64,000 nucleotides of DNA from JASLDZ01 sp965199975 (GTDB lineage Bacteria; Pseudomonadota; Alphaproteobacteria; Caulobacterales; Caulobacteraceae): assembly GCA_965199975.1 (NCBI GenBank), contig OZ241340.1, positions 1,426,001 through 1,490,000 of the forward strand. The letters are read 5' to 3'. The notes under the pieces are model-generated. The model was given only the letters and a program-made list of their open reading frames with translations, searched no databases and was not told the origin of the DNA. Both the position numbers and the translations under genes were made by a program. This document shows, in pieces, positions 54,012 to 62,686 of the stretch (positions within the stretch are counted from its first letter, which is position 1; every line of letters begins with the position of its first letter).

Positions 54012-54899
54012 CTACCGGTTGCTCCGCGATAGGTCCTCGCAGACGATCTCTACGAAGTGGCGGACCTTCGGGGTGTCCATGCGACCGGGCAACGCGAGAA
54101 GATGTAGAGGCAACGGATCAGGCTTATAACCCCGGAGTACTTCGGAGAGTGCGCCTTCCGCCAGGTCTCGCTTGACCAGCGGCCATGGCGGCATGGCGAT
54201 TCCAAGGCCATCGAGCGCGAACATCCGCAGCGCTTGGCCGCTGTTGGCTCTGACCGGTCCGGAGATCGGCACGGGCTGCAGACCTTGCGGCGTCCGAAAC
54301 CGCCACATACTCGGCCCGGTCGTGAAGAAGTCTAGGCAGTCATGCTTGGTCAGTTCGATAGGCGTCACGGGCGAGCCTCGCCGGGCTAGGTAATCGGGCG
54401 CCGCACACGGGACCAGCGGGACAGGGGGAAGTGCGCGCTGCGTCATGGTCGAGTCGGCAAGCGCGCCGAAACGAAATGCTATGTCCATCCGTTCGGTCAG
54501 CAGATCGAGCCGGTTATCTCCCAGGATGAGATCTACCTTCATTCCGGCGTTCTGGCGGAGGTAGCGTGCGATCGAACTTGGCAGGACGGTGGTGCCCAAA
54601 ACCGTCGGCGCGGTCACGCGCAGAACGCCGAATAGGGCAGCGTCGGTGCCATGTGCGGCCTCGGCCGCTTCCACCTCCTGTAAAATGCGGCGGCAATTAT
54701 CGTAATAGTTGCGTCCGAACTCCGTCAGGACCTGCCGCCGCGTCGACCGGTTCAGCAGCGGCTCGCCGAGCCGCTTTTCGAGAAATCGGACGTGATTGCC
54801 GATCATCGCGGGCGACAGGTCCGCAGCGGCAGCCGCGGCTGCGAAGCTGCCACGCTCGACGACCCTGACAAAGCTCGACATGGCGGTAAGTCGGTCCAT
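54012..54899 (-). CDS. LysR family transcriptional regulator
   Basis: A 295-residue regulator. The N-terminal winged HTH is MDRLTAMSSFVRVVERGSFA...LSPAMIGNHVRFLEKRLGEPLLNRSTRRQVLTEFG (residues 1-63); the C-terminal effector domain has LGVLRVTAPTVLGTTVLPSSI (seen as FGVLRVTAP) and MDIAFRFGALADSTMTQRALPPVPLVPCAAPDYLARRGSP. It is divergent from the ABM-like gene at 55,002 with 102 bases between, the classic layout for a LysR controlling its neighbour. The spacer is AT-rich compared with the surroundings (CGTATACTAACGAATG), so operator and both promoters probably lie there. Confidence 0.94.
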   Translation of the reverse strand: MDRLTAMSSFVRVVERGSFAAAAAAADLSPAMIGNHVRFLEKRLGEPLLNRSTRRQVLTEFGRNYYDNCRRILQEVEAAEAAHGTDAALFGVLRVTAPTVLGTTVLPSSIARYLRQNAGMKVDLILGDNRLDLLTERMDIAFRFGALADSTMTQRALPPVPLVPCAAPDYLARRGSPVTPIELTKHDCLDFFTTGPSMWRFRTPQGLQPVPISGPVRANSGQALRMFALDGLGIAMPPWPLVKRDLAEGALSEVLRGYKPDPLPLHLLALPGRMDTPKVRHFVEIVCEDLSRSNR

Positions 54900-55001
54900 T
54901 CCTCTCGTATACTAACGAATGTCGTGATTGTCAGGCGATTGATATGGACTGGCAGCTCTGCAAGCTTTGCGGTCTCCACCCCGAGTGAAAGGCGTTGTCC
55001 C
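54900..55001. promoter_or_regulatory. Divergent promoter/operator region of the LysR gene
   Basis: A 102-base spacer between the divergent LysR and ABM-like genes, visibly richer in A/T than the flanks. Candidate sites such as TATACTAACGAATGTCGTGATT fall here in the sense that a T-N11-A LysR box could be drawn, but no single palindrome stands out. Confidence 0.4.
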
Positions 55002-55292
55002 ATGTCCGTCAAATCCATGTTCGACTTCAAATTTCCCGCGCAGCATGCGGACGAGGGCATCGCGCTGTGCCGCTCCGTCGGTGCCGACATGACTAAAAAG
55101 GCGGGCTATCTCGACCACGAAATCATTCTCGACGTGAGCGATCCCGGCCACGCCATGGTCAACACACATTGGGAGAGCCAGGACGTCGCCATGGCCGTTC
55201 TCAATCCCTACCAGCACGATGACAAGATCGTGCAAGCCACGAGGCTGATCGGATCAGCGCCCACCGGTTTCGTCGGAGAAGTCGGACGCTGA
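55002..55292 (+). CDS. Small ABM-like protein, 96 residues (paralogue B)
   Basis: Product MSVKSMFDFKFPAQHADEGI, then ALCRSVGADMTKKAGYLDHEIILDVSDPGHAMVNTHWESQDVAMAVLNPYQHDDKIVQATRLIG, ending TGFVGEVGR. It is the same length as the protein at 51,823 and shares VKSMFDF, GADM, AGYLD, DPGH.MVNT.WES, Y.H.DKI..AT.L.GS and GFVGEVGR, so the two are true paralogues. It lies divergent from the LysR gene and 106 bases before an Old Yellow Enzyme gene, suggesting LysR control and a joint role. Confidence 0.83.
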   Translation: MSVKSMFDFKFPAQHADEGIALCRSVGADMTKKAGYLDHEIILDVSDPGHAMVNTHWESQDVAMAVLNPYQHDDKIVQATRLIGSAPTGFVGEVGR

Positions 55293-55398
55293 GGCGCTGA
55301 GAACCTAAAGCGAGACCGGCGCGTCAGCTCCGGCGGGTTTTCATGATCGCAGTCGGGGCGCGTCCGCGCCCTTAATTTCCTCATGGAGGCTCGCGGCG

Positions 55399-56553
55399 AT
55401 GGGCGAAGACTTGAACGGCACGTCCGATCCGCTGTTGCAGCCCGTATTCCTCACACCGGGCATGCCGTGCCGCAATCGGGTCGCGATGGCGGCGATGACC
55501 CACTATTCGGCGCCGGAGGACGGCTCGGTCGGCGAGGCCGAACTGGCCTATGTCGCGCGCCGCTCGTCGGGGCCGGGCGTGGTCTTCACCGCCTGCGTCG
55601 CCACGTCTCCCGAAGGCAAGGCCTATGACGGTGAGCCCGCGGCTCATGACGACCGCTTCCTGCCGGGTCTGACCGCGTGGGCGGACACCATCAAGCGCGA
55701 AGGCGCCAGGGCCGTCTTGCAACTCCACCACGGCGGCGGCGTCTGCCCGCCCCGGCTGGTGCCGCACGGGGACATCGTCTCGCCAAGCGGTGTAGCCACG
55801 CCTGGAAGGAGCGAGGCGACCCCGCGCGCGCTGTCCGACGCCGAGATCGAGGCGATCATCGAGGGCTTCCGGACCGCCACCATCCGTGGGATCAAGGCTG
55901 GCTTTGATGGTGTCGAGATTCACGGCGGCTACGGCTACCTGCCGCAGCAGTTCCTGTCGCCCTACACGAACCGTCGCGAGGATCGCTGGGGTGGGACGCG
56001 GGAGAAGCGCCACTCGTTTCCTCTGGCGCTGCTGCAAGCGGCGCAGACCGCGGCTTGGCATTATACGAAAGAGCCCTTCGCGGTCGGCTACCGCTTCACT
56101 CCGGAGGAAGCGCTGGAGCCCGGCTTGACCATGGACGATGCGCTGGCATTCGTCGAAGCGCTGATTGAGCGGGGAGTCGGCTTCATCGATGTGCTGGTCA
56201 ACGACTTTCGTTCCCCGCCGCGCCGCGGAGCCATGACAAAGGAACGCTCACGCCTCCACTACATCGCCGAGGCGGTCGACAGACGTGTGTCGGTGTTGGC
56301 CGGTGGCGCGATCTACACCGAAGATGATGGACGGGATGCTCTCTCAACCGGCGTCGATTTCATCACCCTTGGGCGCGCGCTCATTATCGAGCCTGAATGG
56401 GTGCAGAAGATCGCGGCCGGCTCGGGCTCGTTGATCCGCACAATGCTCAAATTCGAAGACCGGGAGACGCTGACGATGCCCCTGCCATTCTGGAACACGA
56501 TCTGGAATGCGCCAGGCTGGTTCCCGGGCGTGGTGCCGGGAAGTGAGCGATAG
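55399..56553 (+). CDS. NADH:flavin oxidoreductase, Old Yellow Enzyme family
   Basis: A 384-residue FMN-dependent TIM-barrel ene-reductase. RNRVAMAAMTHYSA (FMN contact), AVLQLHHGGGVC, GFDGVEIHGGYGYLPQQFLSPYTNRREDRWGG and the phosphate-binding VSVLAGGAIY/GVDFITLGRALIIEPEW are present. The length is that of the short, single-domain OYE class, not the fused 2,4-dienoyl-CoA reductase. The usual HGAHGYL is HGGYGYL, so the second His of the common His-His/His-Asn pair needs checking. Such enzymes reduce activated C=C bonds in enones and quinones. Confidence 0.92.
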   Translation: MGEDLNGTSDPLLQPVFLTPGMPCRNRVAMAAMTHYSAPEDGSVGEAELAYVARRSSGPGVVFTACVATSPEGKAYDGEPAAHDDRFLPGLTAWADTIKREGARAVLQLHHGGGVCPPRLVPHGDIVSPSGVATPGRSEATPRALSDAEIEAIIEGFRTATIRGIKAGFDGVEIHGGYGYLPQQFLSPYTNRREDRWGGTREKRHSFPLALLQAAQTAAWHYTKEPFAVGYRFTPEEALEPGLTMDDALAFVEALIERGVGFIDVLVNDFRSPPRRGAMTKERSRLHYIAEAVDRRVSVLAGGAIYTEDDGRDALSTGVDFITLGRALIIEPEWVQKIAAGSGSLIRTMLKFEDRETLTMPLPFWNTIWNAPGWFPGVVPGSER

Positions 56554-56628
56554 AGCAGGAACCCTTAAGCTGGCGTTCACTTTGAATCATTGTTGACTCA
56601 GCGGGCTATTTCCATTAGCTAATTAGGT

Positions 56629-57456
56629 ATGACAATTAGCTACGTTAATTCGGGTGGCGGCCGGCTCGCCATGGAGGTCGAGGGTGACGGCCCGCTCGTC
56701 ATCTGCTCGCCGGGGATGGGGGACTTCCGCGACGCGTTTGTTCCGTTGGCGACCCACCTCAGGGTCTCCGGATTTCGCGTCGCCTGTGTCGATCTTCGGG
56801 GCCATGGCGACAGCACAGCGGACTTCGACAGCTACGGTGACGAAGCGACCGCAGCCGACTTGGTGAACGTGATCGAGGCGCTCGGCGGAGGTCCGGCGAT
56901 CCTGGTGGGCGCCTCAATGTCCGCCGGCGCAGCGACCATCGCTGCGGGCCGTCGTCCCGATCTGGTCGCCGGCCTGGTCCTTATCGGCCCCTACCTCCGC
57001 AATGGGGGGAGCAAGTTCATGCGGTGGGTCCTGCATGTTGCACTCACGCGACCTTGGGGGCCTTCGGTCTGGCGCATGTACGCAGCCAAGCTGTGGCCGG
57101 GTCTTGGCGAAAAGGCCGGCGAACGGGCCGCTCGTTCCAAGGCGTCGCTGACCCGCTCCGGCCGATGGGCGGCGTTTCATGCCACTTCCGCGGTCGACCA
57201 CGACGTCGTCACACCCTGGCTCGGTCGCGTCCAGGTTCCGGTCATGGTTGTCATGGGCGATACCGACCCGGACTGGCCAGATCCGGCGGCGGAAGCTGCT
57301 TGGGTGGCTTCGAACTTCAATGGCGCGGAGACCGTGATGGTTCATGGTGCGGGACACGCACCGATGCTCGAGCGACCCGGGGTCGTCACTCCAGCCGTGT
57401 CCACCTTCCTTGAGAGGCTTGGCACGGGCGATGCTCCTGTGCCCGCCAATGCCTAG
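56629..57456 (+). CDS. Alpha/beta hydrolase
   Basis: A 275-residue hydrolase of the classic fold: ICSPGMGDFRDAFVPLATHL (oxyanion region), VDLRGHGDS, nucleophile S97 in ILVGASMSAGAATIAA, the acid probably in MGDTDPDWPDP, and the His in VHGAGHAPMLERP. It has no signal peptide. The substrate is unknown; relatives open lactones or cleave esters in aromatic degradation. Its stop overlaps the TetR start, indicating an operon. Confidence 0.9.
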   Translation: MTISYVNSGGGRLAMEVEGDGPLVICSPGMGDFRDAFVPLATHLRVSGFRVACVDLRGHGDSTADFDSYGDEATAADLVNVIEALGGGPAILVGASMSAGAATIAAGRRPDLVAGLVLIGPYLRNGGSKFMRWVLHVALTRPWGPSVWRMYAAKLWPGLGEKAGERAARSKASLTRSGRWAAFHATSAVDHDVVTPWLGRVQVPVMVVMGDTDPDWPDPAAEAAWVASNFNGAETVMVHGAGHAPMLERPGVVTPAVSTFLERLGTGDAPVPANA

Positions 57457-58039
57457 AGCCGGTCTTGATCCAGAGATCGTCACGGAGGCCGCCGCTGCTA
57501 TCGTTGATGCCGAGGGTCTCGCCGCCATGACGCTCGCGCGGCTCGCCGCCTCCCTCCGCGTCGCGCCGCCCAGCCTGTACAAACATATCGGCGGCTTGGA
57601 AGACCTGACCGTTCGAGTTGCGACGCTGGCGATCCGCCGCTTGGTCGACAGGTTGGTAGCGGCGGCGATCGGGCGCTCGGCCGGCCAGGCACTTCACGCG
57701 ATCGCGGAAGCGTACCGCCAGTTCGCGATGGACCATGCCGGGCTCTACTTGTTGACCCAGGCCGCTGCGGACCCGACCTCCGCCGAACAACGGGTTGAGG
57801 TCGCGCGCGCGCTCGAGGTGTTTGGTGCCGTCATCGCAGGCTATGGAATTCCGGACAAACTCGCCGTTCATGCAATCCGGCTCATCCGGGCTGGGCTGCA
57901 CGGCTTTTCCGACATAGAGGCGCGGCGCGGGTTCCAGATGACGGCTTCCGTTGACGAGAGCTTCCGCATGCTCGTCGAAGCGCTAGACACCTCTTTGCAC
58001 GCCCTGAGTGGCCGCACGGAGCTTTCGGCTGTGCCCTGA
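57449..58039 (+). CDS. TetR family transcriptional regulator
   Basis: A 196-residue regulator. The HTH is in IVTEAAAAIVDAEGLAAMTLARLAASLRVAPPSLYKHIGGLEDLTVRVA (about residues 9-56); the C-terminus RSAGQALHAIAEAYRQFAMDHAGLYLL and AIRLIRAGLHGFSDIEARRGFQM is of the WHG type found in TetR_C_33-like proteins. ATG 57,449 overlaps the hydrolase stop; another ATG lies six codons upstream. The next gene starts 72 bases downstream, so this regulator probably controls the hydrolase and flavin monooxygenase around it. Confidence 0.92.
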   Translation: MPRAGLDPEIVTEAAAAIVDAEGLAAMTLARLAASLRVAPPSLYKHIGGLEDLTVRVATLAIRRLVDRLVAAAIGRSAGQALHAIAEAYRQFAMDHAGLYLLTQAAADPTSAEQRVEVARALEVFGAVIAGYGIPDKLAVHAIRLIRAGLHGFSDIEARRGFQMTASVDESFRMLVEALDTSLHALSGRTELSAVP

Positions 58040-58111
58040 TGCCCGAAGAAGATGCCGAGAACCCAGCAACAGCCAGGTTCATACGGTATTTTGATTTTGT
58101 TGGAGATCCAG

Positions 58112-59812
58112 ATGTTCGATCCGCTTGGCAGTTCCAATTACGATGTCGATGTGATCGTAGTCGGGGCAGGGCCAATCGGCCTCACTACGGCATGCGCGCT
58201 CGGTCACCACGGCGTGAAGACGCGGGTGTTCGAAGAGCGCACCCAGCCCAAGCCGCATTCGCGCGCGAACAACGTCTGGGCGCGAGTTCAGGAGTTGTTG
58301 CACGGCATCGGCGTGCGCGACGCGCTGGCGGCGCAGAGCTATCGTATCGAGAAGCAGACCGCGTTCCTCGACGGGAAGCCGCTCGATCAGGTGCCACTCG
58401 ACGAGGTGAAGAGCCCGTTCCCGCAGGTGCTGTACAGCGGCCAGGACGTGATCGAGAAGGCGCTCGGCGAACGGGCTGCCGCCAAGGGCGCGCCGATCGA
58501 GCGAGGGCGCAAGGTCACCTCGATCGATCAGGACGCTGAAGGCGTCACCGTGATTGTGGCGACAGTCGATGACGAGGGGAAGGAAACCGGCGCCAGCGAG
58601 ACGCTGCGGTGCCGCTACGTCGTGGGCGCGGACGGCGACAAAGGTTTCGTGCGTAAGTCGCTGGGCCTCGACTTCTCGGTCGACAAGCTCACCGGGCGCG
58701 CGACCTGGCAGATTGACGCCAAGCTTACATGGCAGCGCTCCACGCAGGCCGATCAGCTGTGGTTCTTCGTTTACCACCACGGCTTCGCGGGCGTGCTGCC
58801 GGTCTGGGAGGGCTATCACCGCATGTTCTTCCTGGAGGACGAGGAGCGGATGCCCGACCGCGAACCGACGCTGGAGGAAATGCAGGCCCATGCCCGCGAA
58901 ATCACCGGCGACGGAACGCTGACCTTCACCGACCCGATCTGGCTGTCGCACAGCAAGTTCCAGCACGGCCATGCCGAGCACTATGCCAAGGGGCGCGTAT
59001 TCCTCGCGGGGGACGCGGGCCATTACACGCTGCCGATCGGCGGACAGGGCATGAATGCAGGCATGCACGATGCGGTGTGCATCGCCTGGCGGTTGGCCAT
59101 GACGCTGGCTGGGCATGCCGCGCCGGTGGTGCTCGACTCCTATGGCACCGAGCGGCAGAAGCAGCATGCCGCGCTGGACGACAACCAGACCACGGGCTTC
59201 CGCCGCCTCGTCTACCGCAGCCGCATCGGTGATGCCGCGCTCGACGTAGCGGGCGGCCTCGTCCCCAATCTCGGCTCCAAGCTGTTCGGGAGCGACGACC
59301 TCCAGCAGTTATCGGTCGCCTACCCTGACAGCCCGCTCAGCGACGACCACCTCAAGCTTCGGCAGGCGCTGAAACGCGGCGTGCCCCATGCCGGCGACCG
59401 CGCGCCCGACGCGGAGCTGATCGCGTCCAACGGGCGAACGGTGACGCTGTTTCCCATATTGTACAACGCGCAGGGGCATAGCTGGGATTGGAACCTGCTC
59501 GCGTTCGACGGCCGCGATCCCGCGGCGACAGCCTCGCTGCGGGAGGCTGTCGCAAACGTCGCGCCGTGGAGTTTCGTGCGGCCGACGCTGATCGTCTCCG
59601 CTCCTGAAGCGATGGTCGACGAGGCGGCCGCAAGCGATAGCCTGTCCGACTTGGACGGTGCCGCGCACGCGGCATACGGGCTGGGGGGCACACCCGCGCT
59701 CGTGCTGATCCGCCCGGACGGACACATCGCCTTCCGGGGGCCGGCGAGCAGGCCGGACCTGTTGCGACGTTACTGCGAAAAGACGTTCGCGCATCCGGCG
59801 ATAGCAGCATGA
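58112..59812 (+). CDS. FAD-dependent monooxygenase, phenol hydroxylase / PheA-TfdB type
   Basis: A 566-residue group A flavoprotein aromatic hydroxylase. FAD motif VIVVGAGPIGLTTACALGHHG (about residues 15-35), the NADPH/FAD DG motif VVGADGDKGFVRKSLGL, the GD motif GRVFLAGDAGHYTLPIGGQGMNAGMHDA, and a C-terminal thioredoxin-like domain (PWSFVRPTLIVSAPE...ALVLIRPDGHIAFRG). The last domain and the length place it with phenol/2,4-dichlorophenol and resorcinol hydroxylases. ATG 58,112 has GGAGA six bases before it. It follows the TetR gene and may be repressed by it. Confidence 0.93.
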   Translation: MFDPLGSSNYDVDVIVVGAGPIGLTTACALGHHGVKTRVFEERTQPKPHSRANNVWARVQELLHGIGVRDALAAQSYRIEKQTAFLDGKPLDQVPLDEVKSPFPQVLYSGQDVIEKALGERAAAKGAPIERGRKVTSIDQDAEGVTVIVATVDDEGKETGASETLRCRYVVGADGDKGFVRKSLGLDFSVDKLTGRATWQIDAKLTWQRSTQADQLWFFVYHHGFAGVLPVWEGYHRMFFLEDEERMPDREPTLEEMQAHAREITGDGTLTFTDPIWLSHSKFQHGHAEHYAKGRVFLAGDAGHYTLPIGGQGMNAGMHDAVCIAWRLAMTLAGHAAPVVLDSYGTERQKQHAALDDNQTTGFRRLVYRSRIGDAALDVAGGLVPNLGSKLFGSDDLQQLSVAYPDSPLSDDHLKLRQALKRGVPHAGDRAPDAELIASNGRTVTLFPILYNAQGHSWDWNLLAFDGRDPAATASLREAVANVAPWSFVRPTLIVSAPEAMVDEAAASDSLSDLDGAAHAAYGLGGTPALVLIRPDGHIAFRGPASRPDLLRRYCEKTFAHPAIAA

Positions 59813-60101
59813 CCGTCGCGGGTGTGCTGTCCGGATGCGTCGCGGTGGCGACCGGCGACGCGTCGGGGAGCGGTGCCGCTTGCGCGCTGGCTGGGGCGGT
59901 AGCGGACGTCGCGCTGCTCGTCTGCGCCATCGGCGACGCTGTCCGGGGTGGAAGGCGGTGTCGTCTCGCACGGGCGCCGCGACGCCAGGGTCTTGGAAGA
60001 CGAGGCGCCGGTCGGCTCGGCCTCGAAAGGTGCGTTGGTCTGCGGACATCCCCGACATCCTGCCGATGAGCCGGATATCAACTTTCAACTTGGAGGCAAG
60101 G
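59813..60101. other. Intergenic region with one weak open frame
   Basis: A 261-base frame from 59,809 overlaps the monooxygenase stop (ATGA) and would encode MTVAGVLSGCVAVATGDASGSGAACALAGAVADVALLVC and an Arg-rich tail. It lacks a recognised family and has chance-like composition. The final bases (CTTGGAGGCAAGG) are the ribosome-binding site of the next gene. I treat this stretch as non-coding or as the debris of a lost gene. Confidence 0.4.
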
Positions 60102-60431
60102 ATGACTACTCTCAACCCCAGCGACGGCTATTTCACCATGATCAACACATTCGAAGTCGATCCTGATAACGCTGAAAAACTGTTGGACGTCCTGCACGAG
60201 GCGTCAGGACCGATCGGTAAGCTTCCTGGCTTCGTCTCCGCCAACCTCCATGTATCGGTCGACCGGACGCGGGTGGTGAACTACGTACAGTGGCGCACCC
60301 GCGCGGACTTCGACGCGATGCAGAAGAACCCTGAGGTGCGGCCGCACATGAAGGAGGCCGCCGATTTGGCAAAGTCTTTCGAGCCGGTCTTCTATGATCT
60401 GCGATACGTGGTCGACCTGGCGCAATCGTGA
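60102..60431 (+). CDS. ABM domain-containing protein, 109 residues
   Basis: Product with GYFTMINTFEVDPDNAEKLLDVLHEASGPIGKLPGFVSANLHVSVDRTRVVNYVQWRTRADFDAMQKNPEVRPHMKEAADLAKSFEPVFYDLRYVVD, a complete antibiotic-biosynthesis-monooxygenase-type domain. GGAGG lies six bases before ATG 60,102. It follows the flavin hydroxylase by about 290 bases on the same strand and may act on a quinol made by it. It is the fourth ABM-fold protein in 9 kb. Confidence 0.88.
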   Translation: MTTLNPSDGYFTMINTFEVDPDNAEKLLDVLHEASGPIGKLPGFVSANLHVSVDRTRVVNYVQWRTRADFDAMQKNPEVRPHMKEAADLAKSFEPVFYDLRYVVDLAQS

Positions 60432-60459
60432 CTTAACATGGGAGCGCACGCCCCGAGAT

Positions 60460-61195
60460 CTAAGTCCATGCAGTCGCCGCATCGGCAAGGCTGTGGAGCA
60501 CTCCGCGCATGCGCTGAGGAACCAGGCGGCGGTCGAGCATGGTTGCATGCACCGCTGTCTCTGGCACCCGCCAATGGCGAAGCAGGTCTACGACGCGGCC
60601 TTCCGTCAGGTCGCCGAGGCACACTACGCTTGCAGCCAGGCGGCGCCGAAACCGCGGACGATCATCGCTCAGATCGTGGTCATGTCGTCGACTACGAGCC
60701 GGTCGTGGGGGACGTCCTGCACGCTGCTGCCGCCGTCAGGGTCGGTGAATTGACACATCATAAACAGGCCCATGCCTGCATCGCGAAAACCGATCTGATG
60801 ACGCCGGGTGAGATCGGCAGGCGAGGCAAATTCGCCCGTCGACTCCAAATAACCGGGCGGGACGCAGATAATCCACAGACACCGCATGAGCTTGCGGGTG
60901 ACCAGGCCCGGCTGCCCATCGGAGCTATCGAGGCGGATGGCGATGTCCACGCCTTCCGCCGCGAGGCCGTGCTGGGCGTCGTTACCTTGAGGTCCAGCTC
61001 AATGCCAGGATGTGCGCGCAGGAGCGCCGGCAGCTGCGGCGACGAGTACGCCCGGATGAGCTGCCCCGGCACGCTCAGCCAGCCACGTCCACACCGGTCT
61101 GGTCGAGCATACCCTGCAACTATCGAAGTCATCGACAAGCGGGTGCGCTCGTTGCCCGCTACCATCAAAAAATTACTGAAAGCTCCTGCGGCGGC
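60460..61195 (-). pseudogene. LysR family regulator, multiply frameshifted
   Basis: On the minus strand, pieces of one LysR protein appear in order in different frames: WLSVPGQLIRAYSSPQLPALLRAHPGIELDLK; then, after a one-base loss near 60,985, NDAQHGLAAEGVDIAIRLDS and RKLMRCLWIICVPPGYLESTGEFASPADL; then FTDPDGGSSVQDVPHDRLVVDDMTTI and a stop; and finally LTEGRVVDLLRHWRVPETAVHATMLDRRLVPQRMRGVLHSLADAATAW ending at TAG 60,460. The N-terminal HTH is missing or unrecognisable, so the right limit is approximate. It is a decayed effector domain. Confidence 0.8.
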
Positions 61196-61362
61196 ATAGC
61201 TCTCCACGGCAAACATCCCCAGCCGCCCCCAAAGGAGCAGCCTACCAACGGCCGGATTTACTCCGCCACGCTCAGCACAGCGCCGGCGTCCCGTGGCCTG
61301 CTTGGTCAGCGGCGTCTCCATCTTTGCCCGCCCACCTTCTTTCCAGCAGCGGGTGCGAACCT

Positions 61363-61552
61363 GTTGGGGCGATGGAGAGCTTCTTCTCCTCGCTGAAGAC
61401 CGAGCGGATCGGGCGTAAAGCCTAACGCACGCGCAATCACGACGGCAGACGTGTTCGACTACATCGAGCGCTTCTACAATCCGACGCGCCGCCACTCGAC
61501 CCTGGGATATCTCAGTCCCATGGACTTCGAGCGGCAGGCGCAGGTAGCTTAA
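61363..61552 (+). pseudogene. IS3-type transposase C-terminal remnant
   Basis: Two overlapping frames give AMESFFSSLKTERIGRKA, then after a frame change near 61,425 ADVFDYIERFYNPTRRHSTL and GYLSPMDFERQAQVA followed by TAA. This is the end of the integrase core of IS3-family OrfB (final DDE glutamate region in MESFFSSLKTE and the FYNPxRRHS motif). The rest of the element, including orfA and the ends, is absent. It marks past transposition in the decayed zone. Confidence 0.85.
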
Positions 61553-61594
61553 CCTCGTGTCCATCAGACCGGCAGCAGCTCAAGACGGCAGTGC

Positions 61595-62057
61595 TCACGT
61601 CGCACTCAGATGGTCACGCAGTCGATCCAGCCAGGCGTCGAGCGATGCATCGAGCGATGCCTGCATGTTCGTCGGATCGGCAATCATCGGATCACCGGCC
61701 CAACTTTCCTTGGTCTCGACCAGCGTGTCTTCGCCAGCGTCGGTGAACCGCCACGCGTGGATGCCGACGATGCCCATCGACGGCACACCCCAGAAAGTTC
61801 GGCTTAACGGCTCGACCGCATGGATCAGGGAGGCGATCGGCCCGTCGAGCCCGGTCGTTCTCCAAATGATCGTGCTGCCGGGAGCCGCTGGGTCTATCAA
61901 TCGCGGCGGCGCTGATATCCGTTTGCCACTCTGGCCAGCGTTTCACGTCTGTATGCGCTTGCCAGACCCGCTTCCGCGAAGCCGGGATCAGGAGACGGCG
62001 CCGCGACACCACAGGTGCGGCATCATCGATCGCGCCAGGATAGTCGGCGAAGCTCAT
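61595..62057 (-). pseudogene. SRPBCC-family protein, frameshifted
   Basis: Starting at ATG 62,057 with AGGAGA six bases before it, the first frame gives MSFADYPGAIDDAAPVVSRR, then RLLIPASRKRVWQAHTDVKRWPEWQTDISAAAID. The second frame gives PAAPGSTIIWRTTGLDGPIASLIHAVEPLSRTFWGVPSMGIVGIHAWRFTDAGEDTLVETKESW and a C-terminal helix, ending at 61,595. The two join near 61,895 and the total is one base out of frame. Together they form a full START/Bet v 1-like (polyketide cyclase-2) domain of about 154 residues. Confidence 0.82.
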
Positions 62058-62076
62058 GATCGGTCTCCTGACGAAC

Positions 62077-62460
62077 TCAGCGCGTTTGACCCACCTGCCC
62101 GGGGCGGGCCGTTGCAACGTCAAACGAGCGAAGTCCACGCGTTTTCCTTATGGAGGCTTCAGCCGCGTAGTGATGGAACAGCACGCGCCCGATCAGAACG
62201 ACGGTGCCCCAGACCGCGGCCACCACGATCGCCAACGCGTAGAACAGCGGCGCTTCCGCAACCAGCGCCTCCCGCGAGACCAGTGCCGTGCTGACGAACA
62301 AGCTGGCCGGGAGAGCGAAATCGATTACTAGGGTAGTGATCACCGCTACCGCGTCCTTGGGAAAGGCCTGCGCGCGCCCCGCCCCGTGGCCGAGCGCCAG
62401 CATGAACAGCATCGGCAGCAGCGCACCTGCCTTGGTAGTCAGCAAAGCGGGCTCCTCCAT
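62077..62460 (-). pseudogene. Auxin efflux carrier (AEC) family transporter, truncated
   Basis: Starting at ATG 62,460 with MEEPALLTTKAGALLPMLFM, the first about 95 residues match AEC transporters: LALGHGAGRAQAFPKDAVAVITTLVIDFALPASLFVSTAL, then ALAIVVAAVWGTVVLIGRVLFHHYAAEASI, three membrane spans. After about 62,160 the match ends and an unrelated 30-residue tail runs to a stop. Complete proteins have about 310 residues and ten spans, so two-thirds is missing. It faces away from the epoxide-hydrolase-like gene. Confidence 0.75.
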
Positions 62461-62686
62461 CTGTGGTGAGCAGGGACTTGCCTGCTGGGCAGGATAATAG
62501 CCGGCGCCAGACTTTGAGCAGCGCTTTCTGCTTTCCCGTGACGACTGGCTCGTCCGGCCATTTATGCATCGTGATCCCAACCGATTGGTTCCTGACCAAG
62601 CGCGTGAGACGGCCGTTCTCTCGACAGAATTGCCAACACGCCACGGATTGCGCAAATCTTCCGGTGAATCAGGCGGGAGAGTGCCG

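Noticed and set aside
59770..60081. Minus-strand frame of 103 codons after the flavin monooxygenase
   Set aside because: It runs antisense into the monooxygenase and has no domain or ribosome-binding site.
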